64,000 nucleotides of DNA from Cokeromyces recurvatus (taxonomy: Eukaryota; Mucoromycota; Mucoromycetes; Mucorales; Mucoraceae). A program made the position numbers and the translations under genes. The stretch is taken from NCBI RefSeq assembly GCF_025118155.1, contig NW_026251392.1, positions 496,001 to 560,000 on the forward strand, read 5' to 3'. The notes under the pieces were generated by a model. The model made no database searches. It was not told where the DNA came from and worked only from the letters and a program-made list of their open reading frames with translations. Of the stretch, positions 44,567-56,860 are shown piece after piece. Numbering within the stretch: the first letter of the stretch is position 1; each line of letters begins with the position of its first letter.

Positions 44567-45475
44567 ATGGATACAGAATATAGAAAAAAAGTAAACTCTC
44601 CTCATGAATCTGATAAAGATACTTGTGAATATGTAGAAGAAACATGGCTTCCTGCTATTAAACGCCGTCGTAGATTCACGATAAACGAAACTCGAATTTT
44701 AGAAGAAGAATATGAAATCAATTCTAGTCCAAATCAAGAAAAGATACAAGCTATAGCAAATCGTATATCGACTCCACGAAAAATCGTGACGACTTGGTTT
44801 CAAAACAGAAGGGCGAAAAACAAAAGACGACAAAGGATAGCGAAAAAAGAAGAAGAAGAAGATGATGATGATGAAGAAGAAGATTTGTCTTCTCAAAATG
44901 CTACAGAAGAAGAGCAAGCAATAAATGATATAATTCCAAACGATAGTAATGAAAACAATGATCATATTGCTAATGAGATAATTGTAAATGAAAATGCCTA
45001 TTATGCAACTAATGTGAATTCTACTATCGAGACGTCACTTCAAAACAGTGATAATATAACAGAATTAGGAAGTAATCATGTTGAGCTCATGGCATCTTCT
45101 GATCCATGTGTTGAGCAAAAGGTTATTCCTACTACTGAAGCAGAGCTTCGGCTATGGCTGCCACTCTTTAATACACATGATAACCAACATCAAGATATTA
45201 TTCTAAATAATTATTTCCCGTATCTGCACAACAATAGCAATGAGCAAAATCTTAGTTATAATCACAGATCCCATGAATTCCTGCAACAACAAGAAAGTTA
45301 TGCTACAATCGATGATGATCTTATCGACAAAGGACGAGTTTTCCCTTATTACATAAATGAGCTCTTTCCTGTTTCTAATCCAACTTTTACAGTCTTAAAT
45401 AGCGAGAATCAGTTTTATATTAGTCCTTTAGATTTAAACTTCTATCATCATTATCAAGGTGAAGAAGAGGAATGA
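44567..45475 (+). CDS. Homeodomain transcription factor
   Basis: 302 aa, one exon. The frame is open 150 bp further upstream, but that part is T-rich leader plus the ACTC repeat, so the ATG in ATAATGGATACAGAA is taken. The homeodomain spans about residues 27-85: KRRRRFTINETRILEEEYEI, then RKIVTTWFQNRRAKNKRRQR. Helix 3 with WFQNRRAK is canonical (W, F, N, R kept), and spacing indicates a typical 60-residue domain rather than TALE. An acidic stretch (KKEEEEDDDDEEEDL) and a long Asn/Ser/Gln-rich tail follow. No other domain seen. Target genes unknown. It is one of the short fungal homeobox genes that resemble Pho2/Yox1-type proteins only in the DNA-binding domain. Confidence 0.9.
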   Translation: MDTEYRKKVNSPHESDKDTCEYVEETWLPAIKRRRRFTINETRILEEEYEINSSPNQEKIQAIANRISTPRKIVTTWFQNRRAKNKRRQRIAKKEEEEDDDDEEEDLSSQNATEEEQAINDIIPNDSNENNDHIANEIIVNENAYYATNVNSTIETSLQNSDNITELGSNHVELMASSDPCVEQKVIPTTEAELRLWLPLFNTHDNQHQDIILNNYFPYLHNNSNEQNLSYNHRSHEFLQQQESYATIDDDLIDKGRVFPYYINELFPVSNPTFTVLNSENQFYISPLDLNFYHHYQGEEEE

Positions 45476-45977
45476 ATACTTGTCTAATTGATTATTTCTA
45501 TATATTATATAAATAAAGAGTTTTTTTTTGTTTTTACTATTAATAAATTTAAAGAATAAACAAGGATGTATAAATAAAAATATGAATATAATTATAAATA
45601 TAAATGTATATGTATATGTAGCTTCTATATATATGTGTGTATGCGTATTTATGTATATATATTGAATTTGTTTACATTGACAAATCTTAATATATCAGCT
45701 TTATAAAGTTATTACAGAAATCATGTTTTCTCTTATTTATACTAGTAAAGCTAATCAATTATACATACAAATACGTATGTACCCTTTTTTTTTTCCCTTG
45801 AAGAATGCTCACGACTCTAAAGATATATCATGATGTGTATAGCGCGTTTTTACGAATCAATTATCAAGTAGAAAATAGATGCATAAAAAAGGGGATATAT
45901 TCATAATTATGAGTTTACATAAGCAAATAAAATTAACAGTAATGACTTCTTTATCTTTAACAAACAAACGTATGGTG

Positions 45978-46034
<57 letters not shown>

Positions 46035-46201
46035 CTTTCTCTTACTGCAATTTAAACTACGGTTAATAATTAATATTAATCTTCCGACTTATAGTCTGCT
46101 TTTTTTTTTATTATCCTCATTTTTTTTTTTTTTTTTTTTTTTTTTTTGGTTTTGCGTGTCTTTTTATTCTTAATAAAAAAGGAGTAGGAAATAAAAGAAA
46201 C
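45476..46201. other. Intergenic with two very long T-runs, no gene seen
   Basis: Holds a T-run of about 52 (45980-46032) and another of about 27 (46121-46147), the second ending about 55 bp before the adaptin start codon. Confidence 0.65.
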
Positions 46202-46669
46202 ATGTCAATTAGTAGACCTAAATTCTTTACAACCAACAAAAAAGGTAATGACTTTATTTTCGAGTTTGATTAAAAACTGAGATTCAAGTGGAATGAAGTT
46301 GTTTTATAATGTGTGGGGTAAAACTCTAAAGAGAAAGAGGTTATAATTCATATACATGCATTTTTTTTTATTATTAAAGGTGAAAACTATGAGCTCAAAT
46401 CTGAGCTTAATAGTGAATATCGTCATCATCGTAAGGATGCAGTAAAGAAAGTCATTGCCAACATGACGGTTGGTAAAGATGTAAGCGGACTATTCCCAGA
46501 TGTTCTTAAAAACATGCAAACCGAAGATTTGGAATTAAAGAAGCTAGTCTATCTTTATCTTATGAACTATGCAAAGACTCAGCCTGAATTGGTAATTTTA
46601 GCCGTGAATACATTTGTTAAAGTAAGTTCATTTTGAATGTTGATTGAATCAAGTCAGTTTATTAAATGC

Positions 46670-46711
<42 letters not shown>

Positions 46712-49248
46712 GATTCAGACGACCCAAACCCCTTGATTCGAGCGCTTGCTATTCGTACTATGGGCTGTTTAAGAGTCGACAAAATTATTGATTATCTCAC
46801 AGAACCTCTTCGAAAATGTCTCAAAGTAAAATAATTTATACGTAAAATTTATCTTTATTAAACAACGTTACTATGTTAGGATGAAAACCCTTATGTAAGG
46901 AAGACGGCATCTATTTGTGTTGCTAAGCTATATGATCTTAATCCAGAACTAGCTATTGAGCAAGACTTTGTTAACGTTGTCAAGGACATGGTTTCTGATG
47001 TCAATCCTATGGTTGTTGCAAATGCTGTTATTGCATTAGCCGATATGAATGAAGTTTGCCCTCAACATAATCTCTTTGAAATTGATAATAATATATTAAA
47101 CAAATTATTGCATGCCTTAAATGAGTGTACTGAGTAAGTATATGTATATAAATGAAAACATATATATATTTTAAAACATATACTAAATATATGACATAGG
47201 TGGGGACAAATTGCAATTTTGACAGCCATTGCTGAATATAAAGCTTCAGGAGGTAAAGAAGCAGAAAGCATTTGCGATAGAGTGATTCCTAGATTACAAC
47301 ATGCAAATGGAGCTGTTGTATTGTCTGCTATTAAGGTACTTTTTATCTTGATTAAAAATAATCGAGTACTCACTTTTGTGTTACAAACTAGATTTTGATG
47401 ATTAATATGAAATATATTAAAGAAGAAGCTTTCATTAAATCCATGTGTAGAAAGATGGCACCTCCTTTAGGTAATATTCCATGTTAATGAAGAAGAAGAA
47501 AAAAAAATAAGTTAGTCCTAATATAGTCTTCATTCTTTCAAAAAGTTACTTTACTTTCAAGCCCTCCTGAAGTTCAATATATTGCTTTACGCAACATCAG
47601 TTTAATTTTGCAAAAGCGTCCTGAAGTTTTAAGCAATGAAGTTCGTGTCTTTTTTTGCAAATATAATGATCCGCCCTATGTTAAGTTAGAAAAACTTGAA
47701 ATTATGATTAAATTATGTAATGATAGAAATGTCGATCAATTGTTAAGTGAATTAAGAGAGTAAGGTATCAACCATTTTTATGTCATAAGATTATAGTATA
47801 AACAATTCATTATTTGTAGATATGCAAATGAAGTAGATGTTGATTTTGTACGCAAATCAGTTCATGCTATTGGCCGATGTGCAATTAAAATTGAAGAAGC
47901 TGCAGAGCGCTGCATTAATGTATTGCTTGATTTAATTAATACCGGTGTCAGTTACGTTGTTCAAGAAGCTGTTGTTGTGATTAAAGTGGGTTTTTTTTTG
48001 TTTCTTCTCATATTTTATTCTTTAGATTATTATACTTATTTTTTTCCTCATAGGATATATTTCGTAAATATCCTCAGAAATATGAAGGAATTATTCCTAC
48101 GTTATGCGAAAACTTGGAGGCTTTAGACGAACCAGAAGCAAAATGTTCTTTGATTTGGATTATTGGTGAATATGCTGAAAGAATTGATAATGCAGATGAC
48201 CTTATTAGTATATTCTTGGAGAACTTTAAAGAAGAAAATGCTCAGGTAAAAAAAAAAAAAAAAAAAAAAGGAAAAAAAGAAAAAGAAAAACAAAATAAAG
48301 TATTTATATTAAATCTATCATTTGTTTACTTTGGTAAATATAGGTGCAGCTTCAACTATTGACTGCAACAGTTAAATTATTTTTGAAAAAGCCAAATGAA
48401 AATCAGGATTTGGTGCAACGAGTACTTCAAACTGCTACTATAGAGTGTGATAATGCGGATATTCGTGATAGAGCCTACGTATATTGGCGCTTGCTATCAA
48501 CAGACCCACAAGCTGCAAAGGTAAAAGAAAAAAAAAAAAAGAAAAAGAAAAAAAGCTATTATTTAACTACAATATATTATAATTATTGAATTTAGGCCGT
48601 TGTTTTATCAGAAAAACCGCCTATTGCTGGTGAAAATGAAGGAATTTCACCTGCATTACTTGAAAATTTATTGTACGATATTGGTACCTTGGCTTCAGTT
48701 TACCATAAGCCTGCTGAAACATTTATTGCAGGCAAAAAGTTTGGTGCTGACAGCGTGCAAAAATCTCTACAGGAGTAAGTTATTACATATACCTCCCCCT
48801 TCTTTATTTCTTTATATACTGATTTTATTTTCTTTGCTGAAACTTTAGACATGCCGAAGAAGATGATATGACTGCACCTCCTCCTCAGATACAAGCAGCT
48901 ATTAAAAATAATGATATCGGCAATTTGCTCGATTTGGATTGGGATGCAGCAACTGAATCATCTCCTATTTCTCCAGTTATGTCAACAAAAGAACATTCAC
49001 AACTTGGATCACTAAATGATTTACTTTCTATTACAACAACTCCAGATACACCCACTAATACCAATACTAACAAAAATATAGATGATATCATGAATTTGTT
49101 CAATAATGCATCTCCTCTTACAACGCAAAGCTTTACTACTTCTCCTCAACAACCCATGAATGATTTATTTGGTGGCATACCCAACAATGGGCAGCAAAAG
49201 CAAGCAGCTAATGTAACACCAAAAGATCCTTTTGCTGATCTACTTTAA
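46202..49248 (+). CDS. APL2: AP-1 complex beta-adaptin
   Basis: Large subunit of a clathrin adaptor for trans-Golgi/endosome sorting. Twelve exons join in phase from 46202-46244 and 46380-46621 to 48596-48774 and 48849-49248 (731 aa). The trunk is textbook beta-adaptin: [20 protein letters not shown], then [20 protein letters not shown], then [19 protein letters not shown], then [17 protein letters not shown]. Further on are [20 protein letters not shown] and [20 protein letters not shown]. The C-terminus is a Ser/Thr/Asn-rich hinge ending in DPFADLL, possibly a motif, with no appendage (ear) domain. That fits yeast-size Apl2 (AP-1); AP-2 beta is the alternative. Several introns end in long T-runs abutting AG, one of about 31 T (46678-46709). 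Confidence 0.9.
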
Positions 49249-50175
49249 AGAAAAAAAAATAACTTCTAAATAAATAAGAATTTCTACTTTTTTGGCGATA
49301 AAAAAAGAAAAAAAACGACCAAATCTATAAAATTATAATAAATTGTTATATTTCTCTTCGACATGAAAAATAAGTTGAAAAGTGTTTTAAACAATTGTGA
49401 TATAACAAATCTGTACCAGTTTTATATTATTATAGATAAAAAAAAAATAGATAAATACCTTATACTATGCTACCAATAAGCCTCATTATTAGATAATATA
49501 GCAATTATATAACAATGCTAATGTATATTATTTTTGCCGAATATGATATTAAGGAGCTTTATGCGTATTTATATATTCATTATTTAATATTTATTTCTCG
49601 TTAACAAAAAAAAAAAAAAAAAAAAACAATATATTTTGAGGTATAATAATATTTGAGACAAAAAAAAAAAGAGGCCCTTTGTATAGTAGTTAGCGTTCAA
49701 TTGAAAATTAAATTACATTTGTATTTATAAATTTAGTTTTTTATAAAATTTCATTGTATTTATGCCCCTATCTCTATTCATGCTATATTATAACTACAGT
49801 AAAAAACATTCACAGAAGATACTATAAGCTTGTGGCATCAAAGAAGATTGATGTAAACAGCTCCTTTCACTAAATAAGCTCCTTGCATTTTCTTTTCTTA
49901 AATCACATACCCCTATTCCTTATTAAATACCTAACCTTGTTTAAATAAATATCTCCTTGACTTTTCTTTCAATGTTTTCTTTTTAGGAAATCATTTTAAC
50001 ATATCCAAATTTTATTTCTATATGCAAGAAAATCAAACTACCTTACCTCTCTCTCTCTTTTTTTTTCTTTTTCTCTCGACACCATTGCCTCCCTTTTGTT
50101 AACATATTATTTCCTTTTTCAAAAAAATCTACTTTATTTTCTTAGGTACAAAAGGCCTATAATTTGTTCTTTCCT

Positions 50176-50216
<41 letters not shown>

Positions 50217-50255
50217 CTATACATTTATATTTTCATCTTTATTTTATTAATATTA
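49249..50255. other. Intergenic, T-rich before chitin deacetylase
   Basis: No gene seen. A T-run of about 42 (50172-50214) ends about 40 bp before the next start codon. CT-rich stretches precede it. Confidence 0.6.
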
Positions 50256-50493
50256 ATGAGATATCTACTCAAAACTTCTATTGCCATAAGTGCAGCATTT
50301 GCATCATTTTTTAATTATGTTTCAGCACAACCTATGATTCAAAGCTGTAAGCCTGGGTATGTGGCTCTTACATATGATGATGGGCCCAATATCTATACTT
50401 CAGCATTAGTCAAGTTATTAAATGAAAACGGAATCAAAGCTACATTTTTTGTGAATGGTGATAATTTTCTGTAAGTTATTTATTGAATATATG

Positions 50494-50535
<42 letters not shown>

Positions 50536-50827
50536 ATATAAATTTACCTACTACACATTTAGGCAATTGGAGGATGATGCTGAAGCCCAAGATGCTTTAA
50601 TAGAGGCATATAGATCAGGACATCAAATTGCAAGTCATACTTGGTCTCATAAAGACTTGAATGAAATCTCGATGGAAGAATTTGAGCGAGAAATAAGTCA
50701 GTTAGAAGATATGATAGATTCTTTGATTCATGTCAAGTAAGTAGAAGGAAGTTTTTGCTACTGAAATAATATATAATTCTAATAATGTTAACAAATACAT
50801 ATTAAAAAAAAATAAGGCCTGCGTGTA

Positions 50828-50865
<38 letters not shown>

Positions 50866-51379
50866 GGTTTTATATACATTTGTAAATAACTTACACAACT
50901 AAATAATTATAGTTATCAGACCTCCATATGGTTCGGCTAATGAGACAACACTTGAAATCCTTGAATCAAAGGGGTATTCTGTAATTGAATGGTCTACTGA
51001 TACAAAGGATTATGAAACTCATAACCTTAAGTCTGAAATGGAAAATGTCCGAAATTCATACAGCAGAAAAAATCTTGATGAAGGCTTTATCGTATTGAGC
51101 CACGATGTAAGTTATATTAATCTTAATTCAAGTTCTATCTTCATTTTTTTTTCTCTAACTAAAATGTATATGTATATGTATATATTACAGGTCTATGAGC
51201 AAACAACTGTCGAATTAACAAAGCGGTTAATTGCTTATACTCTAGATGAAGGGTTCAAGTTTTGTACAGTGGCTGAATGTAAGCAAATTAGGAGAGAAAA
51301 GGAAGTGTATTCGTTTCTTTTCAATTAATGGTTTTCTTTTCTTTTCTTTTTAGGTATCAATCATCCTGCTTATCAATAA
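50256..51379 (+). CDS. Secreted polysaccharide (chitin) deacetylase, CE4 family
   Basis: Removes acetyl groups from chitin to make chitosan, a major wall polymer of Mucoromycota. Exons 50256-50470, 50563-50736, 50817-50824 (8 nt), 50913-51106, 51191-51278 and 51354-51379 join in phase (234 aa). A signal peptide (MRYLLKTSIAISAAFASFF, cleavage near VSAQ) leads. NodB motifs follow: TYDDGP (residues 39-44, catalytic Asp and metal Asp), HQIASHTWSH (metal His pair), IRPPYG, DTKDY, and LSHD with the catalytic His. The catalytic domain stands alone without a chitin-binding module or a clear GPI signal, so the protein is at the small end of the family. The 8-nt exon is needed to make the RPPYG frame continuous. 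Confidence 0.93.
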
Positions 51380-52390
51380 GTATCTATAGTAGGTAACAGT
51401 TTGTCGCCTATCGCATACTAAATACTTGTTTAATCTTAATCAAACAAGCTATTTTTCTGTTCTTAACAGAAGAGTTTTTTCTTTCTTTTTTTTTTTTAAT
51501 CTTTCATATCTTCAATATAATAATTTTCACTATATATATTATCACTACAATTACTATCATAAAACAAATTTACCCTGTTTTTTTTTTCCTTAAAATAATG
51601 AAGGAACAGGTCATTTATTTTTTATTACAAAAAAAAAAAAAAAAAGCCTAGAGATAAATCTTTTCTTTTTCATATAGTCTCTTCCTCTTTCTAGTTGTGT
51701 ATATTAATTATAGCGTTCATAATTTAAATAGATACAAATGAACCTATAACAATATATTCTTTATATAGATGAATAACTATCTTTTTTCTCCTTTTTTTTT
51801 TCTTTTTCAAACAGAAGGAATTATGAATGGTATCTAGACTAACAAAAAATAAATATTATTTTACAATTTTTACTGATTACTAAAATACAAAGAATCATCA
51901 TTATCTTACTTCCAAAGACAGCTTGCTATTTCTAATTTCTAAATGTTTAGAAGCAATTCCTTAAAATTATTCGAAAAATAAACTCTCTAGCGCTACTATA
52001 GACTAACTCCTTGAAATGACAACTCACCCAATAGAGCGATATCGGTCAGAAGTAGTTAATTTATATCCATTGTATTAGAGTAGTGTGTCTTTTGATAGGG
52101 ACTATAATATAATGATATTAAGAAAAAATACAATCAGCAATATCTTGAAAGCAGTATTAAGACAGTATATTAGTATAGTTGTTTTTTAATAAAAATATTT
52201 TTTTTTCATTTACATGTAACTTAGTTATTACATTCTATACTAGTACTACAACACAAATGAATACACCTCTTTTGTATGTAAATATTTGTAATGGAAGTAC
52301 ATCTAATTTCATTATCATTATTTTTTTTTTATTTTTTTTTTTTTTTACTATTATCATTATCATTATAATATATAATTATAAAAATTAAAT
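51380..52390. other. Convergent 3' flanks of chitin deacetylase and U2AF35, no gene seen
   Basis: A+T-rich. No frame or RNA structure I can support. Confidence 0.55.
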
Positions 52391-53401
52391 TTAATATTCC
52401 ATTCTTTCAGCTTTCAATTCATGTTTTAAATGAGAATGTTCATCTTCTGGCCTGTCGTGATAACCTCTATTTCTTTCCCTTTCCCTTTCCCTTTCCCTTT
52501 CTCTTTCTCTTTCTCTATCTCTATCTCTTTCTCTATCTCTCGGTCTTCTTTCTTCTTCCTCACGTCGCATTTCCTCTCTACGTTTTTCCTTTATATCTAA
52601 TCTTTGTCCTTCATATAATTCTCTCCGTAATTGACGTGAAGGATGTTTAAGATGCATAAAATTACAGAAACCTCCACGATTGCATTCCGAAATTTCATGT
52701 TGCCTGCAACAAGCTTCTCTGAAATCAGTTACTGGTGAAAGTTCTGCATATAGTGGGCGGCCTAAATATTACAAAAAAGAAAAGAAAAAGAAAGAAAAAA
52801 TGGGTGGGTAAGTGTATATTATTTAATTACTATATTATATATATACTATACCTGCATAAAATCTATTATTTAAACTCGTTACCGCATTACCGGCGGATTC
52901 TTCTAAGCGAAATTGACAATAAACATTACCAACTAGATGATCACCAACATTATCACAGACTACCATTTCTTCAACTTCTCCAAACTTTGCAAGCTCCATA
53001 AATACATCCTCATAAAATAAATCGAAATCATTTTGAAGTTGTTTTTCAGTCATGTGGTTGTTAGGATCATGAGCTGGATTTTTATACATGTTGGCAATCA
53101 AAAGTGTCTGTGAAAAAGTAGGTTTTACGTGTTTTCTTGAGCAACGATCGCCATGTCGGCAAGCACCAATCTATAATATAAATAAGAATTAGTAAATTAA
53201 ACTTGGGATGAAATTGTCACTATTAATTACCTTGAAATAAAAAGAACAATTTACTCTAATGACCAGAGAAGAAAAAAAAAAAAGAAAGAATAGCATGCAA
53301 TTAGGTTAATATTTTCTTTAAAAAAAATGCTATATACATTTTCATAAGTCTACTTACTTGTCTTTTTCAGTACCATAAATACTAGCAAGATATTCGGCCA
53401 T
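52391..53401 (-). CDS. U2AF1: Splicing factor U2AF small subunit (U2AF35/U2AF23)
   Basis: Recognises the AG at intron 3' ends as partner of U2AF65. Exons 53358-53401, 53231-53255 (25 nt), 52852-53170 and 52391-52761 join in phase (252 aa). [15 protein letters not shown] is the family start. The first CCCH finger is C-x8-C-x5-C-x3-H ([21 protein letters not shown]). The atypical RRM (UHM) includes [20 protein letters not shown] and [17 protein letters not shown]. The second CCCH finger is C-x7-C-x5-C-x3-H ([19 protein letters not shown]). The tail has RE/RD dipeptides ([19 protein letters not shown]) in place of a classical RS domain, coded by a CTTTCC/CTTTCT-like microsatellite (52464-52545 on the plus strand). 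Confidence 0.95.
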
Positions 53402-54788
53402 TATAACTTATTTTATGGTATAATAAAGGAATTGGGAAAAAAAAAAGTGGCAACACGCGCAGTTATCTTGAAATTAAAAGCCACAACCCAGCTGCTGACG
53501 TCAAATATCTGTCCAATTGGGTGCGTTTAGTATATTCTCGAAATCACCGCCTCTCTTCTCAATTGCATAATAAAACAAAAGGTATGGAGATGTATTTAAT
53601 ACTAATCTTACTACTTTATAAAACAATATAGCATATAGAACAGAGTATTTTTTTTTCTCTTTTGTAACAAAATTTAAATGATATCATAAGCCTAGCTTAT
53701 TTGTATTTGTGTAATAGCGAAGTTATTATCTATTTATTTATTTATTAATTTATTAATTTATTTTTATTTAAAATGTATGGCTCTTGCTCCAAGTAAAATA
53801 ATACTATTTGATTAATAAGAGACTAAGCTAATATATTTGCATACATAGCATAAATGCTTAGATAAAAATGAATGTCAATTTATCCAGGGACTCCATTTTT
53901 TTTATTATTATTTCACTTTTCACCTGTTTTCTCTTTAAGAATGCCTTCCTCTTTTTGTTTTAGTTAAGAATAAGTTTGTAATAATAAAAAAGTAATAATA
54001 ATAAAAAACTTTAAGGCTTAATAATACAAAGGAAAGAGTAGTTATATGATATAACTTCCTAAGTAACGCGTCAATATTAAGATGGTATAACTTTTACTTC
54101 ACAGACTATCATTAATTATTAGTTATAATAATATAATGCATGAGTATAAATAAATGTAAAATTGAATATACTCGTCATATTCCTATTATAATGATTGTTT
54201 AGCAATACAATCTATAATTATTTTTTATTATTATTGTACTCGAGCTTACTCTAACAATTACCGAATATTATATGTTGTAAGGCACAATAGACTGATTTCA
54301 TTTGAATGATGGATTATTTCTATTACTAGCCAATCTTATGATTATCTTCTTTTCTATACACACAATAACTTCATTCTCAGAAATACTTTTTGTGCATATT
54401 TTATATATAAAAAAGGATGTTTCTTGTATTTTATTGGATAAAAATGAGATATTTTTGCTGTTTTCAAAATAAAGGTACCTGATTCTTACAACCATTACTA
54501 TGTATGTAATCGATGTTTGTTGTTTAATTTGTGTAAATATGCATAGCTCTGTACTCGTGTTTATATTTATATATCAAAATGCTTCATTATCTACGGTTTA
54601 AAATAAGCTTTCTTCTGTGTTCTGTACTACATCATACGAAAAAAAAAAACTTGTATTCGGAAGATGAAAAAAAAAAAAAGTAGAGGGATTTTTGCTCCCC
54701 AGAAATTAATAAAACCATAAAAAGTTACATTTTTCTTTCCCTTTCCCTTTCTTTTATTATTATTATTATTTATTTATTTGAAAAAAAA
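53402..54788. other. Intergenic between divergent U2AF1 and CTR, no gene seen
   Basis: A G+C-richer patch near 53450-53560 contains a CRE-like TGACGTCA (CTGACGTCAAA, about 53493) close to the U2AF1 start. The rest is A+T-rich. No coding frame is supported. Confidence 0.5.
53489..53499. promoter_or_regulatory. CRE/ATF-like palindrome upstream of U2AF1
   Basis: GCTGACGTCAAA contains the full TGACGTCA palindrome about 90 bp upstream of the U2AF1 start codon, a bZIP (CREB/ATF) binding site. Role inferred from sequence only. Confidence 0.45.
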
Positions 54789-55493
54789 ATGGATCATTCA
54801 CATCACGATATGCCTGGTATGAGCCCTACATCAACTGCACCCATGGCAACAGGGACATCAACAGCTAAAAGTGGTACTAGTGGAATGCACATGATGATGT
54901 CTATGGGTACTTTTCATTGGAGTTCTTCTGGTGATGGTATTTGGTTAGATTCATGGGTTCCTCGATCTGAAGGTGCTTATATTGGTGCATGTTTTGGTTT
55001 ATTCTTTTGTTCGTTACTTTCAAGAAGTATTCCTGCTCTAGAAGCCTATTTTGTTGCTTGGGCAAGATTGCGTAATGATAGACAACTTAAAACCCATTCA
55101 ACAATTAAACATATTCATGAGGTAAAACAAACGTCCTTTTATTATTATTATTATTATTATTGACACACGTGTTTTATATAGATAACTAAAACAGATATCG
55201 AAGAATCGCCCAATTTAACCGACAATTTCTCTGCTTCTTCGCGATCAATTAATCCAACTGCATACCCTAATTCTCTATGTTTACCTGTAGTGCCCAGCTT
55301 TTCTTTTAAGACAGACACAATTAGAAGTTTCATCACTACACTCAACTCTTTTGTTGGTTACTTGCTAATGATGGTGGTTATGACTGGTAATGGAGGATTT
55401 TTTCTTGTTATCGTCCTTGGTGTTTTCTTTGGTGAATTGGCATTCGGACGTTTTAGATCATTAGGTGGCCTTCTTGAGGACCATTCTCATTAA
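54789..55493 (+). CDS. CTR-family copper transporter
   Basis: High-affinity Cu(I) uptake trimer of the plasma or vacuolar membrane. Exons 54789-55121 and 55182-55493 join in phase (214 aa). The N-terminus is Met/His-rich (MDHSHHDMPGM, GMHMMMSMG), the extracellular copper-collecting part. Membrane segment 1 is IGACFGLFFCSLLSRSIPAL. Segment 2 carries the copper-gating MxxxM (LLMMVVMTGN). Segment 3 has the GxxxG helix-packing motif (GVFFGELAFG). The end GGLLEDHSH gives a His-containing cytosolic tip. The loop between segments 1 and 2 is Ser/Thr-rich. The start codon is directly preceded by a run of nine A. Ctr1, Ctr2 or Ctr3 type is not decided. Confidence 0.93.
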
Positions 55494-55715
55494 AAAAAAA
55501 AAAAAAAAAAAAAAGAGAGCTAATGTTTATTATTACTATTTTATTTAATATTTTTAATATTTAGGATCCACATACATTTATTATATGAAAAAAAAAAGAC
55601 TTTTAGTTTCATTGTACATATATTATAATTACCCTCCTCTTATCTTTTTTTTTTTTTTGTTTGTATACAATGCGTAGATATCCTTTACAATAAAAAACAG
55701 AAACAGAAACAGAAA

Positions 55716-55755
<40 letters not shown>

Positions 55756-56038
55756 TTATCAATTTTTATCAATCTGATAAATATCACTGGATTATCAGTG
55801 TAGTCACAGTCCCTAATATATTTGCTGATAATCATTTATCTTCATCGCGATGATATTATATATATCTTTTGCACTACATATCTGTGTTCTTTTATAAACA
55901 ACTGATAGAAAGAAAAAAAAAGTTTAACAAAGCAACAATATTCTTAATATTTTAAGGTATTTTCATTCTTACTTGACTTTTTCCAAGACCATTGAATAAA
56001 AATTACTAAAGATACACTTTAAAGCCTTAAATAAATCG

Positions 56039-56089
<51 letters not shown>

Positions 56090-56570
56090 AGAAATAATTA
56101 GTATTCTGATCTTCCGTTGATTTCTTGTATGATTATTCATAACTAAGGAAACTTAATCATATAACACAGACACACAAAAACTGGGCATATTTTGCGTAAA
56201 TCAATCATGTCCTTTTTAAAAATAAGCTGATACATTCTCAAAGATGGCTATATTCCTACCAGAGACATTTTCTTAAAAAAAAAGAAACAATAAGTCAACA
56301 ATAAAAACACGCCCTGTATCAAAGAGTATGTATGACTACTATACCTAAGAATTGTTTAGTGTTGTGTTGGTAAACAAAACTATAAGGAAAACAAACAATG
56401 TAGATGAATTTAGAAAGCTGAAATTGATTAGCACAAATAGCTATGCAAAGAGGTCAGCTTTAAAATAGCCTTCATATTCATCAGCTCACCTCGTCTGTAA
56501 AGATGGAATAAAATATTATTGACTTTTCTCCTTTTGTTTGGCAATCATTGAAACTCAATTTGTATCTTCT
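55494..56570. other. Intergenic, homopolymer-rich, no gene seen
   Basis: Contains A-runs at 55495-55514, 55718-55753 and 56052-56085 and A+T-rich filler. No supported frame. Confidence 0.6.
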
Positions 56571-56579
56571 AAATTTTCA

Positions 56580-56860
56580 AGTTTGCAGCCATGTCCAAAA
56601 ATTTTATACACTATGTCAAGCGCATACATTCTCTTTCCTCCCCCCCCTCTCGCCCCTTATTCAACATTCCTCAAAGAGCTTTGGTCCAAATATTAAAAGA
56701 TAACCTTTGTACTCCAATGATACTCTGACTCCCCCTCCCTCCACCGAATTATTTTTGTCTGCAAAATTGTCTCGTAAAGATTACATTGGCTGGAGAAAAA
56801 AATGTACAGAAACATTTCGGGACAGATGTTTGAATGAAGAGCAGTATTTTCAATAGAAAG
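56580..56860 (+). mobile_element. Possible retroelement fragment
   Basis: More G+C-rich than its surroundings. Translated pieces NIPQRALVQILKDNLC and SAKLSRKDYIGWRKKCTETF look coding but stop quickly in every frame. They resemble parts of Mucorales LINE proteins, but the identification is weak. Confidence 0.3.
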
